A stretch of 21,243 nt of DNA from DATKZB01 sp035528235 (GCA_035528235.1 DATKZB010000106.1:1-21243), one strand, 5' to 3'. Numbered from the stretch's first letter, positions 1 to 6,981 are shown. The notes: generated by a model from the letters alone, not told the origin. Made by a program: numbers and translations.

Positions 1-124
1 ACTGATCGAGACAGGAGAAATGTTGGACCTTGTAGTTGCCTCGGTAGCGCGCAACGCACTTGCGGAATTCGCGCATTGGCAGCAAGTCCATGAGTTGCGA
101 GAAGACGGTCCGCCCGATATTCAT
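1..124 (-). CDS. IS4-type transposase, N-terminal part (cut by left window edge)
   Basis: Minus-strand reading frame that starts at an ATG at 124-122 and runs off the left edge, giving 41 residues. It begins MNIGRTVFSQLMDLLPMREF and continues with a C-x-A-R-Y-R-G-N-Y-K-V segment ending in FSCLDQ. This is the N-terminal DUF4372 signature of one branch of IS4-family DDE transposases, which read TVFSQLMDFLP, then RYxGNYK, then FSCWDQ. An AAGGAG ribosome-binding site lies about seven bases upstream of the ATG. The DDE catalytic core would lie outside the window, so I cannot say whether the element is intact. The surrounding DNA is less GC-rich than the rest of the window, which fits acquired DNA. 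Recognition is by memory of the family motif. Confidence 0.8.
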   Translation of the reverse strand, partial: MNIGRTVFSQLMDLLPMREFRKCVARYRGNYKVQHFSCLDQ

Positions 125-353
125 CAGCCACTCCTTGCAAAAAGTGGCCGGAGCTTACTGGGGAATTGAAATCGATTCCGCTCATCTTGTGACGCAACCC
201 ATGGAAGAAACGTTAGTTACGCGACGACGGCAGTCAAACAACCGGACAGCAGTGATGCTAAACCATACGGAAACGGCGGCGGTCCGGGTACGTGTGTGGC
301 TGTTTCCAGGACTGCGCATGCGACGCGATCCCCGAAATCACACAATCCCTGAC
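125..353. other. Gene-free stretch between the IS4-type transposase and the wHTH/NTase promoter
   Basis: No supportable gene. Short open frames here on both strands have no ribosome-binding site and no recognisable product. It should contain the outer end of the IS4-type element, but without the other end I cannot identify the terminal inverted repeat. The only local symmetry I noticed is an imperfect GGAAT...ATTCC palindrome near 161-178. Composition is visibly less GC-rich than the genes to the right. Confidence 0.5.
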
Positions 354-381
354 TTGACTGCGGCCAGAATTCCGATAGACT
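354..381 (+). promoter_or_regulatory. Candidate sigma70-type promoter of the wHTH/NTase pair
   Basis: TTGACT at 354-359 and TAGACT at 376-381 are separated by 16 bases. They match the -35 and -10 consensus at five and four of six positions. The predicted transcription start falls near 388, directly beside the 18-bp palindrome at 392-409, so a bound repressor would block initiation. Promoter calling by eye in a planctomycete-like genome is uncertain, but the arrangement is coherent. Confidence 0.45.
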
Positions 382-391
382 AACCTATGAA

Positions 392-419
392 AGAGGTCAT
401 ATGACCTCTCATGGAGGTC
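392..419. promoter_or_regulatory. Palindromic operator upstream of the wHTH/NTase pair
   Basis: Positions 392-409 form a perfect 18-bp palindrome (AGAGGTCAT followed by its reverse complement ATGACCTCT). A third GAGGTC half-site follows at 414-419. It lies just downstream of the candidate -10 box and about 30 bases before the wHTH start codon. This is the usual layout for negative autoregulation by a dimeric winged-helix protein, here most likely the product of the next gene. The symmetry is seen; the binding partner is inferred. Confidence 0.6.
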
Positions 420-441
420 GGTGGCGGAAAGGAGGCGGCCC

Positions 442-771
442 ATGCTGGAGCCATTGCTAGGGTCACAAGACGCGGAGCGGGCGTTGATGTACCTGAATTG
501 CCTTGGGGCGGGGTACGCAAGGCAGATGGCGCGGGCGTTCGGTGCTACGCCCAGTTCGATCCAGAAACAACTCAGTCGGCTCGAAGGCGCGGGGATTCTA
601 TACAGCGAGAGCGTGGGGCGCAGTAGGCTCTACAGGCTGAATCCAAGATACCCCTTCCTCCGCGAACTCAGGGCGCTGCTGGACAAGGCCCTGGCCTTCT
701 ATCCTGATGACGAAAGGGAGGCCCTGCTGATGACCAGACAAAGGCCAAGGCTGGCGGGTAAGCCCGTATGA
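442..771 (+). CDS. Winged helix-turn-helix regulator, putative antitoxin/autorepressor of an NTase module
   Basis: Protein of 109 residues. A helix-turn-helix spans about residues 25-48 (YARQMARAFGATPSSIQKQLSRLE) and a wing about 51-66 (GILYSESVGRSRLYRLN), the MarR/ArsR-like wHTH pattern. A charged C-terminal helix follows. I chose the ATG at 442 because AAAGGAGG sits at 428-435 with six bases of spacing; an in-frame GTG at 421 lies upstream of this site and is less likely. The stop overlaps the next start by four bases (ATGA, 768-771), so the two genes are translationally coupled. Pairing of a small wHTH protein with a nucleotidyltransferase is typical of toxin-antitoxin-like loci, and the palindrome upstream suggests autorepression. 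Antitoxin activity is inferred from context only. Confidence 0.75.
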   Translation: MLEPLLGSQDAERALMYLNCLGAGYARQMARAFGATPSSIQKQLSRLEGAGILYSESVGRSRLYRLNPRYPFLRELRALLDKALAFYPDDEREALLMTRQRPRLAGKPV

Positions 772-1325
772 AGCCGGTACGAGACATGACCGAGGCTGAA
801 CTTGCCGCGCTGGTGTCACAGCATCTGACCGAACGTGGCATCAAGGTTGTTCTCTCGGGTGGAACGTGCGTCACGATCTACGCCGACAGGGCCTACGTCT
901 CCGGAGACCTGGATTTTGTGCAAGAGACTTTCGTGAGAATGTCAACGGTGGCGTCCGCCCTGGCGGAGATAGGCTTTGTTCGCGCCGCCCGGGTTTTCAA
1001 GCACGCCGACGCCTTGCTTGTGGTCGACGTTCGCCCGCCACCGCTTTCGGTTGGCGCGGAGCCCGTCAAGAGAATCGCACAGATGACGCTGCCGACGGGA
1101 ACCCTGCGCCTACTGTCCGCAACCGACTGCGTCAAAGACAGGCTGGCGGGGTACTACTACTTCGACGACCGCCAGTGCCTGGAACAGGCCCGCCTTGTCG
1201 TGGCGCACGCTGCCGATGTGGACCTTGCCGAAGTGGAACGGTGGTCGAAGAGCGAAGGCCAGCAGCAGAAGTTCTCGGCGATCCAATCGCTTCTCCAGCA
1301 GTCAAGACCAGGGCGTGCCCCCTAG
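768..1325 (+). CDS. Nucleotidyltransferase-fold protein (AbiEii/DUF6036-like), putative toxin
   Basis: Protein of 185 residues with the polymerase-beta-type nucleotidyltransferase signature. A Gly-Gly at residues 31-32 is followed by D47-x-D49 (SGDLDFV) and a possible third acidic residue at D87, in VVDVRPPPLSVG. The last segment resembles the EFPPGPLAVG-type stretch of AbiEii/DUF6036 NTases. Such proteins transfer nucleotides to RNA or protein targets and are commonly toxins neutralised by a co-encoded partner. The start overlaps the wHTH stop by four bases. A possible HEPN-like or accessory partner is absent, so the wHTH is the only candidate antitoxin. The stop codon directly abuts the remnant of a beta-barrel gene. 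NTase fold is well supported; target and toxicity are inferred. Confidence 0.75.
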   Translation: MKPVRDMTEAELAALVSQHLTERGIKVVLSGGTCVTIYADRAYVSGDLDFVQETFVRMSTVASALAEIGFVRAARVFKHADALLVVDVRPPPLSVGAEPVKRIAQMTLPTGTLRLLSATDCVKDRLAGYYYFDDRQCLEQARLVVAHAADVDLAEVERWSKSEGQQQKFSAIQSLLQQSRPGRAP

Positions 1326-1459
1326 TCGGGCACGGTTCCCCTTTTTCGTGGTCGGTCGAGGCGGGGGCGAACGTCTTCTTCGGCAACCACTCGGGCACGT
1401 TCTTCGGCCAGTTCGAGGATAACTCGAACCTGTACTTCGCCACGCGGTACAGTTTCTGA
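1325..1459 (+). pseudogene. C-terminal remnant of an outer-membrane beta-barrel protein
   Basis: About 44 codons in one frame end at the TGA 1457-1459. The encoded segment alternates aromatic and polar residues, for example SVEAGANVFFGNHSGTFFGQ, and finishes with NLYFATRYSF. A terminal Phe preceded by alternating hydrophobic residues is the classic last strand of outer-membrane beta-barrels (the BAM recognition signal). No start codon or ribosome-binding site belongs to this frame. Upstream, the same frame runs into the nucleotidyltransferase gene and loses any barrel character, so this is the surviving tail of a gene truncated at the island boundary. The exact barrel family is not identifiable. 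Confidence 0.55.
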
Positions 1460-1595
1460 CGGCGCGGCCGCCCCCGCTCCCCCCGCCGCACCAAGATGGC
1501 GCTTGACGCGGCCGGCCGGCGCGGTCAACATCGGGTGCAGCGTGCGGCACGGTAGCCGCGCACGAGACCACGGTCGCTGATGAGGAGAGCCTGCC

Positions 1596-3026
1596 ATGGG
1601 TATGAACCGACGTCAGTTTCTGGGCGCGGCCGCCGTGGGCGGCGGCGCGATCCTGTCCGGATGCATGGCTGCCGAGACTCGGGTGGCCGCCGCGGCCGCT
1701 GAGACGGCCGACTGGGCGCCGCAACTGCCCCCGGCCAAGATCTACAAGGTCTTCGCCGGTCGGACGGGCGGCATCTACCTGTCGCGGCCGACCGCCGAGG
1801 TCGAAAAACTCAACACGTACCTGGCGGCCCTGGAGAGCAAACTCAACGTCAAGTTCGTCGGCGGCGACCTCGTTCCTCAGACCAACGTGGCCGAGGTGGC
1901 CGCCAAGGTCAAGGACGCCGACGGCGTCCTGCTGTTCCACCTGTCGGGTCACGGGGGCGACGCGCCCGTGCTGGGGCAACTCATCGACGTGGGCGTGCCC
2001 ACGGCGGTGTTCTCTCAGCCCTTCAGCGGCCACGGGTGGATGTACTTCCCCGCGTGGCAGAAGGCGGGCAAGAAGGTCGTCCTGCTGCCCACGAGCGACT
2101 GGGGCGAACTGGACCGCGTGGTGTCGCTGATGCGCGTGGCCCCGTGGATGCGTCAGACGAAGGTCATCGTCATCGGCGGGTCGCTGGGCACGGCGGCCGC
2201 GTGCGACGATAAGCAGGTCCGCGAGCGCCTGGGCACCGAGGTCATCCGCATTCCCAACGAGCAGGTCATCGAGGCCCACAAGGCGGTTGACCTGAAGGCC
2301 GCCGAGGCCGAGGCCCAGGCCTACTGGATCAGCCAGGCCAAGCAAATCGTCGAGCCCACGCGCGACGAAATCATCAACTCGGCCCGCATGTACCTGGCGG
2401 TCCGCAACCTCATGGTCAAGCACGGGGCCCGGGCCGTCACGAGTTCGCACTGCATGGGCGCCCCGGCGAAAGGATGCCTGACGTTCAGCAAACTGAACGA
2501 CCTGGGCCTGGTGGGCGCCTGCGAGGGCGACATCGACTCGACGCTGACCATGCTGATGTTCGGCTACGCCTTCGACGTGCCGGGGTTCATTACCGACCCG
2601 GTCTTCGACACGGCCCGCAACGCTCTCATCCATTTCCATTGCACGTCGGTGACGCGGCTGGACGGCCCCAAGGGCGAGCGCATGCCGTTCTCGATGCGCA
2701 CCCAGACCGACAGCGGCCGGGGCGTGGCGCTGGAGGTCGAGAACCGCGTCGGCCAGATGGTGACCTGCGCCAAGTTCATCGACCTCGACACGATGCTCCT
2801 CTCCACCGGCAAGATCATCGAAGTGATGCACAGCCCGCTGGGCTGCCGCACGCAGTTCGTCACCGAGGTGGCCGACGCCCAAAGCATGTTCACCAACTGG
2901 GGGGCCGACGTGCTCAAGGGCGGCGTCATGACGCTGCTGCACCGCGCGGTCTTCTACGGCGACCACCTCCAGGCCATGCGGCACCTGGGCACCCTGATGG
3001 GCTTCAAGGTGGTCGAGGAGGTGTAG
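1596..3026 (+). CDS. L-fucose/L-arabinose isomerase-like protein with Tat signal and lipobox
   Basis: Protein of 476 residues. It opens with a twin-arginine signal (NRRQFLGAA, residues 4-12) and a hydrophobic stretch ending in LSGC at residues 20-23, a good lipobox, so the protein is probably a Tat-exported lipoprotein. The mature part matches the FucI/AraA-like fold: a Rossmann-like N-terminal half with HLSGHGGD and VIVIGGSLG, a central CEGDID segment (residues 309-314) with likely metal-binding Glu/Asp, and a C-terminal beta-domain with HSPLGCRTQF. Cytoplasmic FucI and AraA isomerise aldoses and ketoses with Mn2+. An exported version may act on extracytoplasmic sugars or have lost catalysis. 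GAGGAG at 1582-1587 supports the ATG at 1596; an ATG at 1602 is an alternative. It stands alone and converges on the ABC importer operon. Confidence 0.75.
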   Translation: MGMNRRQFLGAAAVGGGAILSGCMAAETRVAAAAAETADWAPQLPPAKIYKVFAGRTGGIYLSRPTAEVEKLNTYLAALESKLNVKFVGGDLVPQTNVAEVAAKVKDADGVLLFHLSGHGGDAPVLGQLIDVGVPTAVFSQPFSGHGWMYFPAWQKAGKKVVLLPTSDWGELDRVVSLMRVAPWMRQTKVIVIGGSLGTAAACDDKQVRERLGTEVIRIPNEQVIEAHKAVDLKAAEAEAQAYWISQAKQIVEPTRDEIINSARMYLAVRNLMVKHGARAVTSSHCMGAPAKGCLTFSKLNDLGLVGACEGDIDSTLTMLMFGYAFDVPGFITDPVFDTARNALIHFHCTSVTRLDGPKGERMPFSMRTQTDSGRGVALEVENRVGQMVTCAKFIDLDTMLLSTGKIIEVMHSPLGCRTQFVTEVADAQSMFTNWGADVLKGGVMTLLHRAVFYGDHLQAMRHLGTLMGFKVVEEV

Positions 3027-3071
3027 GACACCGTAGGGTGGGTCCGGAGGACCGACCGCGCGGTGTGTGTT

Positions 3072-3099
3072 GTAGGGGCACGACATGTCGTGCCCCTAC
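3072..3099. repeat. 28-bp perfect palindrome, copy 1
   Basis: GTAGGGGCACGACA followed by its exact reverse complement, in the 172-base gap between two convergent genes. An identical 28-bp sequence recurs at 9879-9906, also between convergent genes. Position and symmetry would let it act as a bidirectional transcription terminator, but no U-tract follows, so a mobile or REP-like origin is equally plausible. Confidence 0.85.
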
Positions 3100-3105
3100 G
3101 TGTTT

Positions 3106-3133
3106 GCGCGGCGGGTCCCCGTACCCGCCGCGC
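3106..3133. repeat. GC-rich hairpin in convergent intergenic region
   Basis: GCGCGGCGGGT (3106-3116) pairs perfectly with ACCCGCCGCGC (3123-3133) around a six-base CCCCGT loop. It lies directly after the 28-bp palindrome and may contribute to transcription termination or be part of a composite palindromic element. Confidence 0.7.
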
Positions 3134-3143
3134 CAAACGGGAA

Positions 3144-3165
3144 CACGGCTTGCAAGCAAGCCGTG
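3144..3165. repeat. 22-bp hairpin repeat CACGGCTTGC, copy 1
   Basis: Arms CACGGCTTGC (3144-3153) and GCAAGCCGTG (3156-3165) surround an AA loop. The same arms with a TT loop, that is the reverse complement, recur at 9972-9993. In both places the hairpin lies in the same gap as a copy of the 28-bp palindrome. Confidence 0.8.
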
Positions 3166-3198
3166 GCACGTGAGGAGCAAAGACGGAATTGCAGTTTC

Positions 3199-4179
3199 CT
3201 ATGCCTTGAACGCCCCCGACGCCACGCCGCGCATGAACGGGCGTGTGGCGAAGATGAAGAGCAGCAGCAGCGGGATGCTCGACAAGAGGTACGCCGCGAA
3301 CATCGTCGCGCGGTTGGCCGCCACGGCGCTCTGGCCCATCAGGTACAGCCCCGACGAGACCACGTGGTACGTGGCGTCGGCGTTGGTGATGTAGGGCCAG
3401 AGGAAGTTGTTCCACGTCCCCAGGATGGTCATGATGCCCACGACGGCGATGACCTGTTTCGACAGGGGCAGCACGATGTGCCAGTAAAGGGCCACGTGGC
3501 CGGCGCCGTCGAGGCGGGCCGACTCGAACAGTTCCTCCGGCAGACCGCCGAAGAAACCCTTGAACAGGAAGATGGCGAAGATCTGGCCTCCCGCCACGTA
3601 CGGCAGAATGAGCACCCAGTACGAGTTCAGCAGGCCCAGTTGCTTGACGAGCAGAAAACTGGGCACCAGCGTCAGAATGCCCGGAATCATCATCAGGCTC
3701 AGCAGGCCCACGAACAGGGCCTTGTGCCCCGGAAAACGGTACCGGGCAAAGACGTATCCGCTGACCGACCCGATGAGGACCACGCCCAACGCCGTCGCCA
3801 CGCACACCAGCAGCGTGTTGACCATGTAGGGCCTGAGCACCTCCCACGAGTACCGGTAACCGCGCGTCAGGTCGTCCCACAACCGGCCCATCGCCTCGGC
3901 GTAGCCCACCCGCTCGATGGGCAGTTCGCTGGCGCGGACGCCGCCGGTCGTGCCGGCCTTCGGCACGACGCGCAGCCGGATGCGGTCGTCCTGGCCCCTC
4001 AGGTGGTACCAGGTGAAGCGGGCCATGTTATCGAGTGAGCGCGGCAGGCCGAAGAACGAGTGGTCCATCTCGGTGTTGGTCCGCAGCGAGTTGTTGATGA
4101 CGAACAGGAAGGGCACCATCGTCAGGGTGGCGATGCCGATGAGGACGGCGTGAATCAGCAGGTCGTTCCGTTTTCTCAT
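3199..4179 (-). CDS. Carbohydrate ABC transporter permease, MalG type
   Basis: Protein of 326 residues, inner-membrane subunit of a CUT1-family sugar importer. It has an N-terminal transmembrane helix (about residues 9-30, LLIHAVLIGIATLTMVPFLF), five further hydrophobic segments from about residue 118, and the EAA loop near residues 215-236 (EELFESARLDGAGHVALYWH) that contacts the ATPase. The C-terminus FMRGVASGAFKA is typical of MalG-type permeases. The stretch between the first and second membrane helices is long (about residues 35-115) for this family. The start overlaps the stop of the upstream permease by four bases (ATGA), so the genes are coupled. It is last in the operon. Substrate cannot be deduced. 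Confidence 0.93.
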   Translation of the reverse strand: MRKRNDLLIHAVLIGIATLTMVPFLFVINNSLRTNTEMDHSFFGLPRSLDNMARFTWYHLRGQDDRIRLRVVPKAGTTGGVRASELPIERVGYAEAMGRLWDDLTRGYRYSWEVLRPYMVNTLLVCVATALGVVLIGSVSGYVFARYRFPGHKALFVGLLSLMMIPGILTLVPSFLLVKQLGLLNSYWVLILPYVAGGQIFAIFLFKGFFGGLPEELFESARLDGAGHVALYWHIVLPLSKQVIAVVGIMTILGTWNNFLWPYITNADATYHVVSSGLYLMGQSAVAANRATMFAAYLLSSIPLLLLFIFATRPFMRGVASGAFKA

Positions 4180-5084
4180 GTGGCGGCCTTAACGTCTTCG
4201 GCGCTCTTGAAGTACTTCAGGTTCAGCACCGTCAGCACGAGGATGATGAGGAACAGGATGACGCCCATGGCGCAGGCGTACCCCATCCGCTGAAAACTGA
4301 AGGCGTTGAAGTACATCCACAGGCCCGGCACCATCGACTCGAAGCCCGGCCCGCCCCGCGTCAGGATGAACATGCCCTGGAACCCCTGGACGGCCCCGAT
4401 GACCGTCAGGATGACGAGCAGTTTGATCTGGCTGAGGACCAGGGGCAGGTCGATGCGGAAGAACTTGCCGAGGCCCGAGGCGCCGTCGAGTTGGGCCGCC
4501 TCGTGGACGCTCTCGGGAATGGCCGCCAGCCCCGCGTAGTAAATCAGGATGTTGATGCCCCCGGCGAACGGGAACCCGATGAAGGCCACCGCCCAGAGGA
4601 CCGTCTCGGGGCTCGAGAGCCATCCCCGCGCCAGGTGCTCCAGGCCCAGCAGCCGCAGCGACTCGTTCACGAGTCCGTTGTCGCCATAAATCATGCCGCC
4701 CCAGATCATGAGCGTCGCCACGCCGGGCACCACGATGGGCACCAGAAACACGATGCGATAGATGTACCGGGCCCGGGCGGAGGAGAGCGAGAAGATGAGT
4801 TTGGCCACGCCCAGCGGAAAGACCACGCTCACGATGACCGAGAACGCCGTCAGAAACGCGAGGTTCCGGAAACTGATGCCCAGCGTCGGGTCGCTCAGGT
4901 ACTCGCCGTAGTTGCTGAGGCCGACGAAGGTGGGATCGCCACCGATCTCGTACCGGTAAAACGACGTCGTGAACGCCCACACGAACGGGATGAGGCTGAA
5001 GACGCCCACGAGGACGAACGTCGGGGCCAGCAGCCCGTAACACCCGAGATGGCGAGTGGCGTCCTCGAGCCTACTTCGCGGCAT
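4176..5084 (-). CDS. Carbohydrate ABC transporter permease, MalF/UgpA type
   Basis: Protein of 302 residues with six predicted transmembrane helices, beginning with LLAPTFVLVGVFSLIPFVWA near residue 18. A canonical EAA loop starts near residue 191 (ESVHEAAQLDGASGLGKFFR). This is the first of the two CUT1 permeases and pairs with the MalG-type protein encoded next. Its start lies inside the end of the binding-protein gene (14-base overlap) and its stop overlaps the next start by four bases, giving a tightly coupled operon of binding protein, permease and permease. No ATP-binding subunit is encoded nearby. CUT1 systems often share a single MsmX/UgpC-type ATPase encoded elsewhere, which is the likely explanation. 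Confidence 0.93.
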   Translation of the reverse strand: MPRSRLEDATRHLGCYGLLAPTFVLVGVFSLIPFVWAFTTSFYRYEIGGDPTFVGLSNYGEYLSDPTLGISFRNLAFLTAFSVIVSVVFPLGVAKLIFSLSSARARYIYRIVFLVPIVVPGVATLMIWGGMIYGDNGLVNESLRLLGLEHLARGWLSSPETVLWAVAFIGFPFAGGINILIYYAGLAAIPESVHEAAQLDGASGLGKFFRIDLPLVLSQIKLLVILTVIGAVQGFQGMFILTRGGPGFESMVPGLWMYFNAFSFQRMGYACAMGVILFLIILVLTVLNLKYFKSAEDVKAAT

Positions 5085-6636
5085 CGGGCAGCCCTTTCAT
5101 GTTGCGGCGAAGCGGTGCCAGCGCCTCCCAGGCGCGCTCCAGTTCGGCGAAGTCGACGTTCTTGCGCCGGACGGTCGTCTCGACGGCGAAGTCGAGGTTC
5201 CGATCGGACCAGTCCAGGTAAGCGTCGTCGTCGATGCCGCCGTTCAGGTACAGGTCGAACATGCGGATGAAGACCTCGTTGAACCGCATGTCGAACGTGT
5301 AACTCCACTTGGTGGTCGTGTAACGGCGCCGCAGGATCTCGTCGAAGGGCCGCAGTTCCTCGTGCGGTTCCACGCCCCGGACGTTCGGCAGCATGCTGAG
5401 GACCTCGCTGATGACCGGGCCCGCGTTCTCGGGCAGCGTCAGGAACTGGAGGAACGCCACGGCCCGCTTCAGCCGCTCGCTGGTGGCCGGGTCGCCCGTG
5501 TCGCTGAAGGCCGTGTTCGTGACGACGTACTGCATGGCGGCACCCCCGATGACGCACATGGGGTGCCCGTCGGCGTACGCGTCGTACTGCGGCGGGATGG
5601 GCGGCGGATAGAACACCCCCCAGCGGAACGGCACGTCGGGGTCGCGCGTCAGCCGGTTCACGTCCCAACTGGCGCTCCAGTACATGGCGCCCTTCTGGGT
5701 GATGAACAGACGCATCATGTCGGCCGTGGCGATGTCCTGGTTCCAGTGCCGGCGCCAGTCTTTCAGGATACGCCACATCTCCACCCATCGTGGGTCGCGC
5801 CGCGTGAAGAACCCCTTGCGGTACAGAAAGCAGATCTCGTCCCAGTCGAGGTACCCTTCCAGGTAGGCCTCGCGCGCGGGGTCCTTCTTCAGGTCGATGC
5901 CCGGCAGGATGGGGTAGTAGAGTTGGTCGAACACCAGGTCCACGCCCCAGTCCGAGGCGGCCACGAGGCTGGCCAGGGTCGGAATGTAACCCGCCTCGCG
6001 CAGCGTCGTCTGGAGGCGGTCGAACTCGACCCAGTCCTTCGGCGGCGCCAGCGACAGCCGCTCGAAGATGTCCTTGTTGTAGAAGATGCCCGTCTCGACC
6101 ATGTCGAACGAGATGCAGTACGACTTGCCGTCGGGCGCCGCCTTGCCGCGCGTAATCGCCTGGTACTTGAACAGGTCCCACCACTGGCGGCTGCCCGGCT
6201 GGCCGGCCGGCACGAACGGGTTCGGCCGGTCGAGGTACTCATCCAGCGGCACGTACCAGCCCTTGTGGACGTCTTGCCACACGTCCTCGACGTTCACGTT
6301 CAGGATGTCGGGCGCGAGGCCGGCCGACAGTTGCGTCACCAGCCACTCGCGCACCCCCGGCGTGCCGACGAAACGGACGTACGTGTCCGGGTACAACTCC
6401 TCGAACCGCTCCGCCACCCGCACGAGGCCTTTGAGGGGCTCGCCGACGTTCTGGGGCATCGTCCCGGGCAGGTACAGCGCCGGCGCCATCCGGATCTGGT
6501 ACGGCCGCGCGGCCTTGACGGGGTCCTCGGGCCGGCCGCCCTGCTGGATGCCGGCCTCTTGCTGCGACGGCGGCCACAGGGCCCACACGCACCCGGCCAC
6601 GATGGCCACCAGCAGGATGTACTTGGCCTTGACCAA
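5071..6636 (-). CDS. Extracellular sugar-binding protein of ABC importer
   Basis: With a TTG start at 6636 the protein has 521 residues. The N-terminus (VKAKYILLVAIVAGCVWALW) is a membrane-targeting segment with a possible VAGC lipobox around residue 15. The rest is a family-1 periplasmic binding protein: AERFEELYPDTYVRFV early, APDILNVNVEDVWQ, then KSYCISFDMVETGIFYNKDIFE, a typical hinge-region motif, and a C-terminal helical lobe. It is longer than the usual ~430 residues. An in-frame ATG at 6702 would add 22 charged residues before the hydrophobic segment and has no ribosome-binding site, so I prefer the TTG, although its own site (GGGGAA) is weak. It heads the importer operon. Ligand is unknown. 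Confidence 0.85.
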   Translation of the reverse strand: MVKAKYILLVAIVAGCVWALWPPSQQEAGIQQGGRPEDPVKAARPYQIRMAPALYLPGTMPQNVGEPLKGLVRVAERFEELYPDTYVRFVGTPGVREWLVTQLSAGLAPDILNVNVEDVWQDVHKGWYVPLDEYLDRPNPFVPAGQPGSRQWWDLFKYQAITRGKAAPDGKSYCISFDMVETGIFYNKDIFERLSLAPPKDWVEFDRLQTTLREAGYIPTLASLVAASDWGVDLVFDQLYYPILPGIDLKKDPAREAYLEGYLDWDEICFLYRKGFFTRRDPRWVEMWRILKDWRRHWNQDIATADMMRLFITQKGAMYWSASWDVNRLTRDPDVPFRWGVFYPPPIPPQYDAYADGHPMCVIGGAAMQYVVTNTAFSDTGDPATSERLKRAVAFLQFLTLPENAGPVISEVLSMLPNVRGVEPHEELRPFDEILRRRYTTTKWSYTFDMRFNEVFIRMFDLYLNGGIDDDAYLDWSDRNLDFAVETTVRRKNVDFAELERAWEALAPLRRNMKGLPDAAK

Positions 6637-6737
6637 GCGCGTTCCCCGGGAGAAGTCGGCCGCCCCGCGCGGCACGTCCGCGCGAGGGGCATACTCTACC
6701 ATCTTGGCCTGTGCGCCGAAATCCTTTCTCGCCGGCC

Positions 6738-6753
6738 CCGGTACACCGGTACA
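6738..6753. promoter_or_regulatory. Tandem 8-bp repeat, possible operator of the sugar importer
   Basis: CCGGTACA occurs twice in direct succession about 100 bases upstream of the binding-protein start, in the divergent gap before the Gfo/Idh/MocA gene. Tandem short sites in such a place can bind a regulator of a sugar operon. There is no other support. Confidence 0.25.
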
Positions 6754-6774
6754 ATCGGCCCGCCGGATTAGCCC

Positions 6775-6890
6775 TACAACGCCACTTGTCGCGCGGCGGC
6801 CTTCCCAGGCCGCCGCGATCGGGCCTGACGCATGTTCCTGGCGGCCTAGGAAGGCCGCCAGGCGGGATGAAGTAGCGAACTGGCGTTGTA
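6775..6890 (+). repeat. 116-bp palindromic element, TACAACGCCA family, copy A
   Basis: Bounded by perfect 10-bp terminal inverted repeats TACAACGCCA (6775-6784) and TGGCGTTGTA (6881-6890). It contains two perfect 11-bp hairpins: CGCGGCGGCCT/AGGCCGCCGCG (6792-6817) and CCTGGCGGCCT/AGGCCGCCAGG (6837-6862). Between them is a conserved spacer beginning ATCGGGCCTGA. There is no coding capacity. Close copies lie at 12064-12176 and 17856-17997, and an inverted, rearranged one at 9821-9960. The structure resembles a REPIN or small MITE moved by a transposase encoded elsewhere. It lies 28 bases before the Gfo/Idh/MocA start region. Confidence 0.9.
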
Positions 6891-6917
6891 AGACCACGGG
6901 GGCAGGAGGGCGCACGC

Positions 6918-6981
6918 ATGGCACACCGAGTCACCCGGCGAGGCGTCGCCCAACGAGAAACTCAACATCGCCGTCATCGGC
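6918..6981 (+). other. Out-of-frame Tat-like start of the Gfo/Idh/MocA gene
   Basis: AGGAGGG at 6904-6910 is a strong ribosome-binding site seven bases before ATG 6918. That frame begins MAHRVTRRGVA, a plausible twin-arginine start, but then loses sense. The frame of the downstream oxidoreductase, open from 6892, reads EASPNEKLNIAVIGV through the same bases. This is the usual junction and first Rossmann strand of exported Gfo/Idh/MocA proteins, yet the frame contains no ATG, GTG or TTG before 6982. Joining the two needs a one-base shift. The hydrophobic core of a Tat signal is also missing, so a small deletion, or a sequencing error, is likely here. Confidence 0.6.

Noticed and set aside
60..443. 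Small open frames on both strands in the left low-GC region
   Set aside because: No ribosome-binding sites or recognisable sequence; the left part is explained by the minus-strand transposase start.
1302..3086. Very long minus-strand open frame (594 codons) opposite the FucI-like gene
   Set aside because: Composition is low-complexity (Arg, His, Gly, Asp, Val), with no ribosome-binding site or family motif. It is the usual antisense shadow of a high-GC gene.
3072..3099. Classical intrinsic terminator
   Set aside because: The stem is perfect but has no run of T after it on either strand, so I list it as a repeat with possible terminator function only.
5056..6771. Plus-strand open frame of 571 codons opposite the sugar-binding protein
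   Set aside because: Antisense shadow with biased composition; the minus-strand protein has clear binding-protein features and operon context.
5071..6924. Extended start for the sugar-binding protein at 6924
   Set aside because: The extra N-terminus would be encoded by the palindromic element at 6775-6890, and the hydrophobic signal segment would then be internal.
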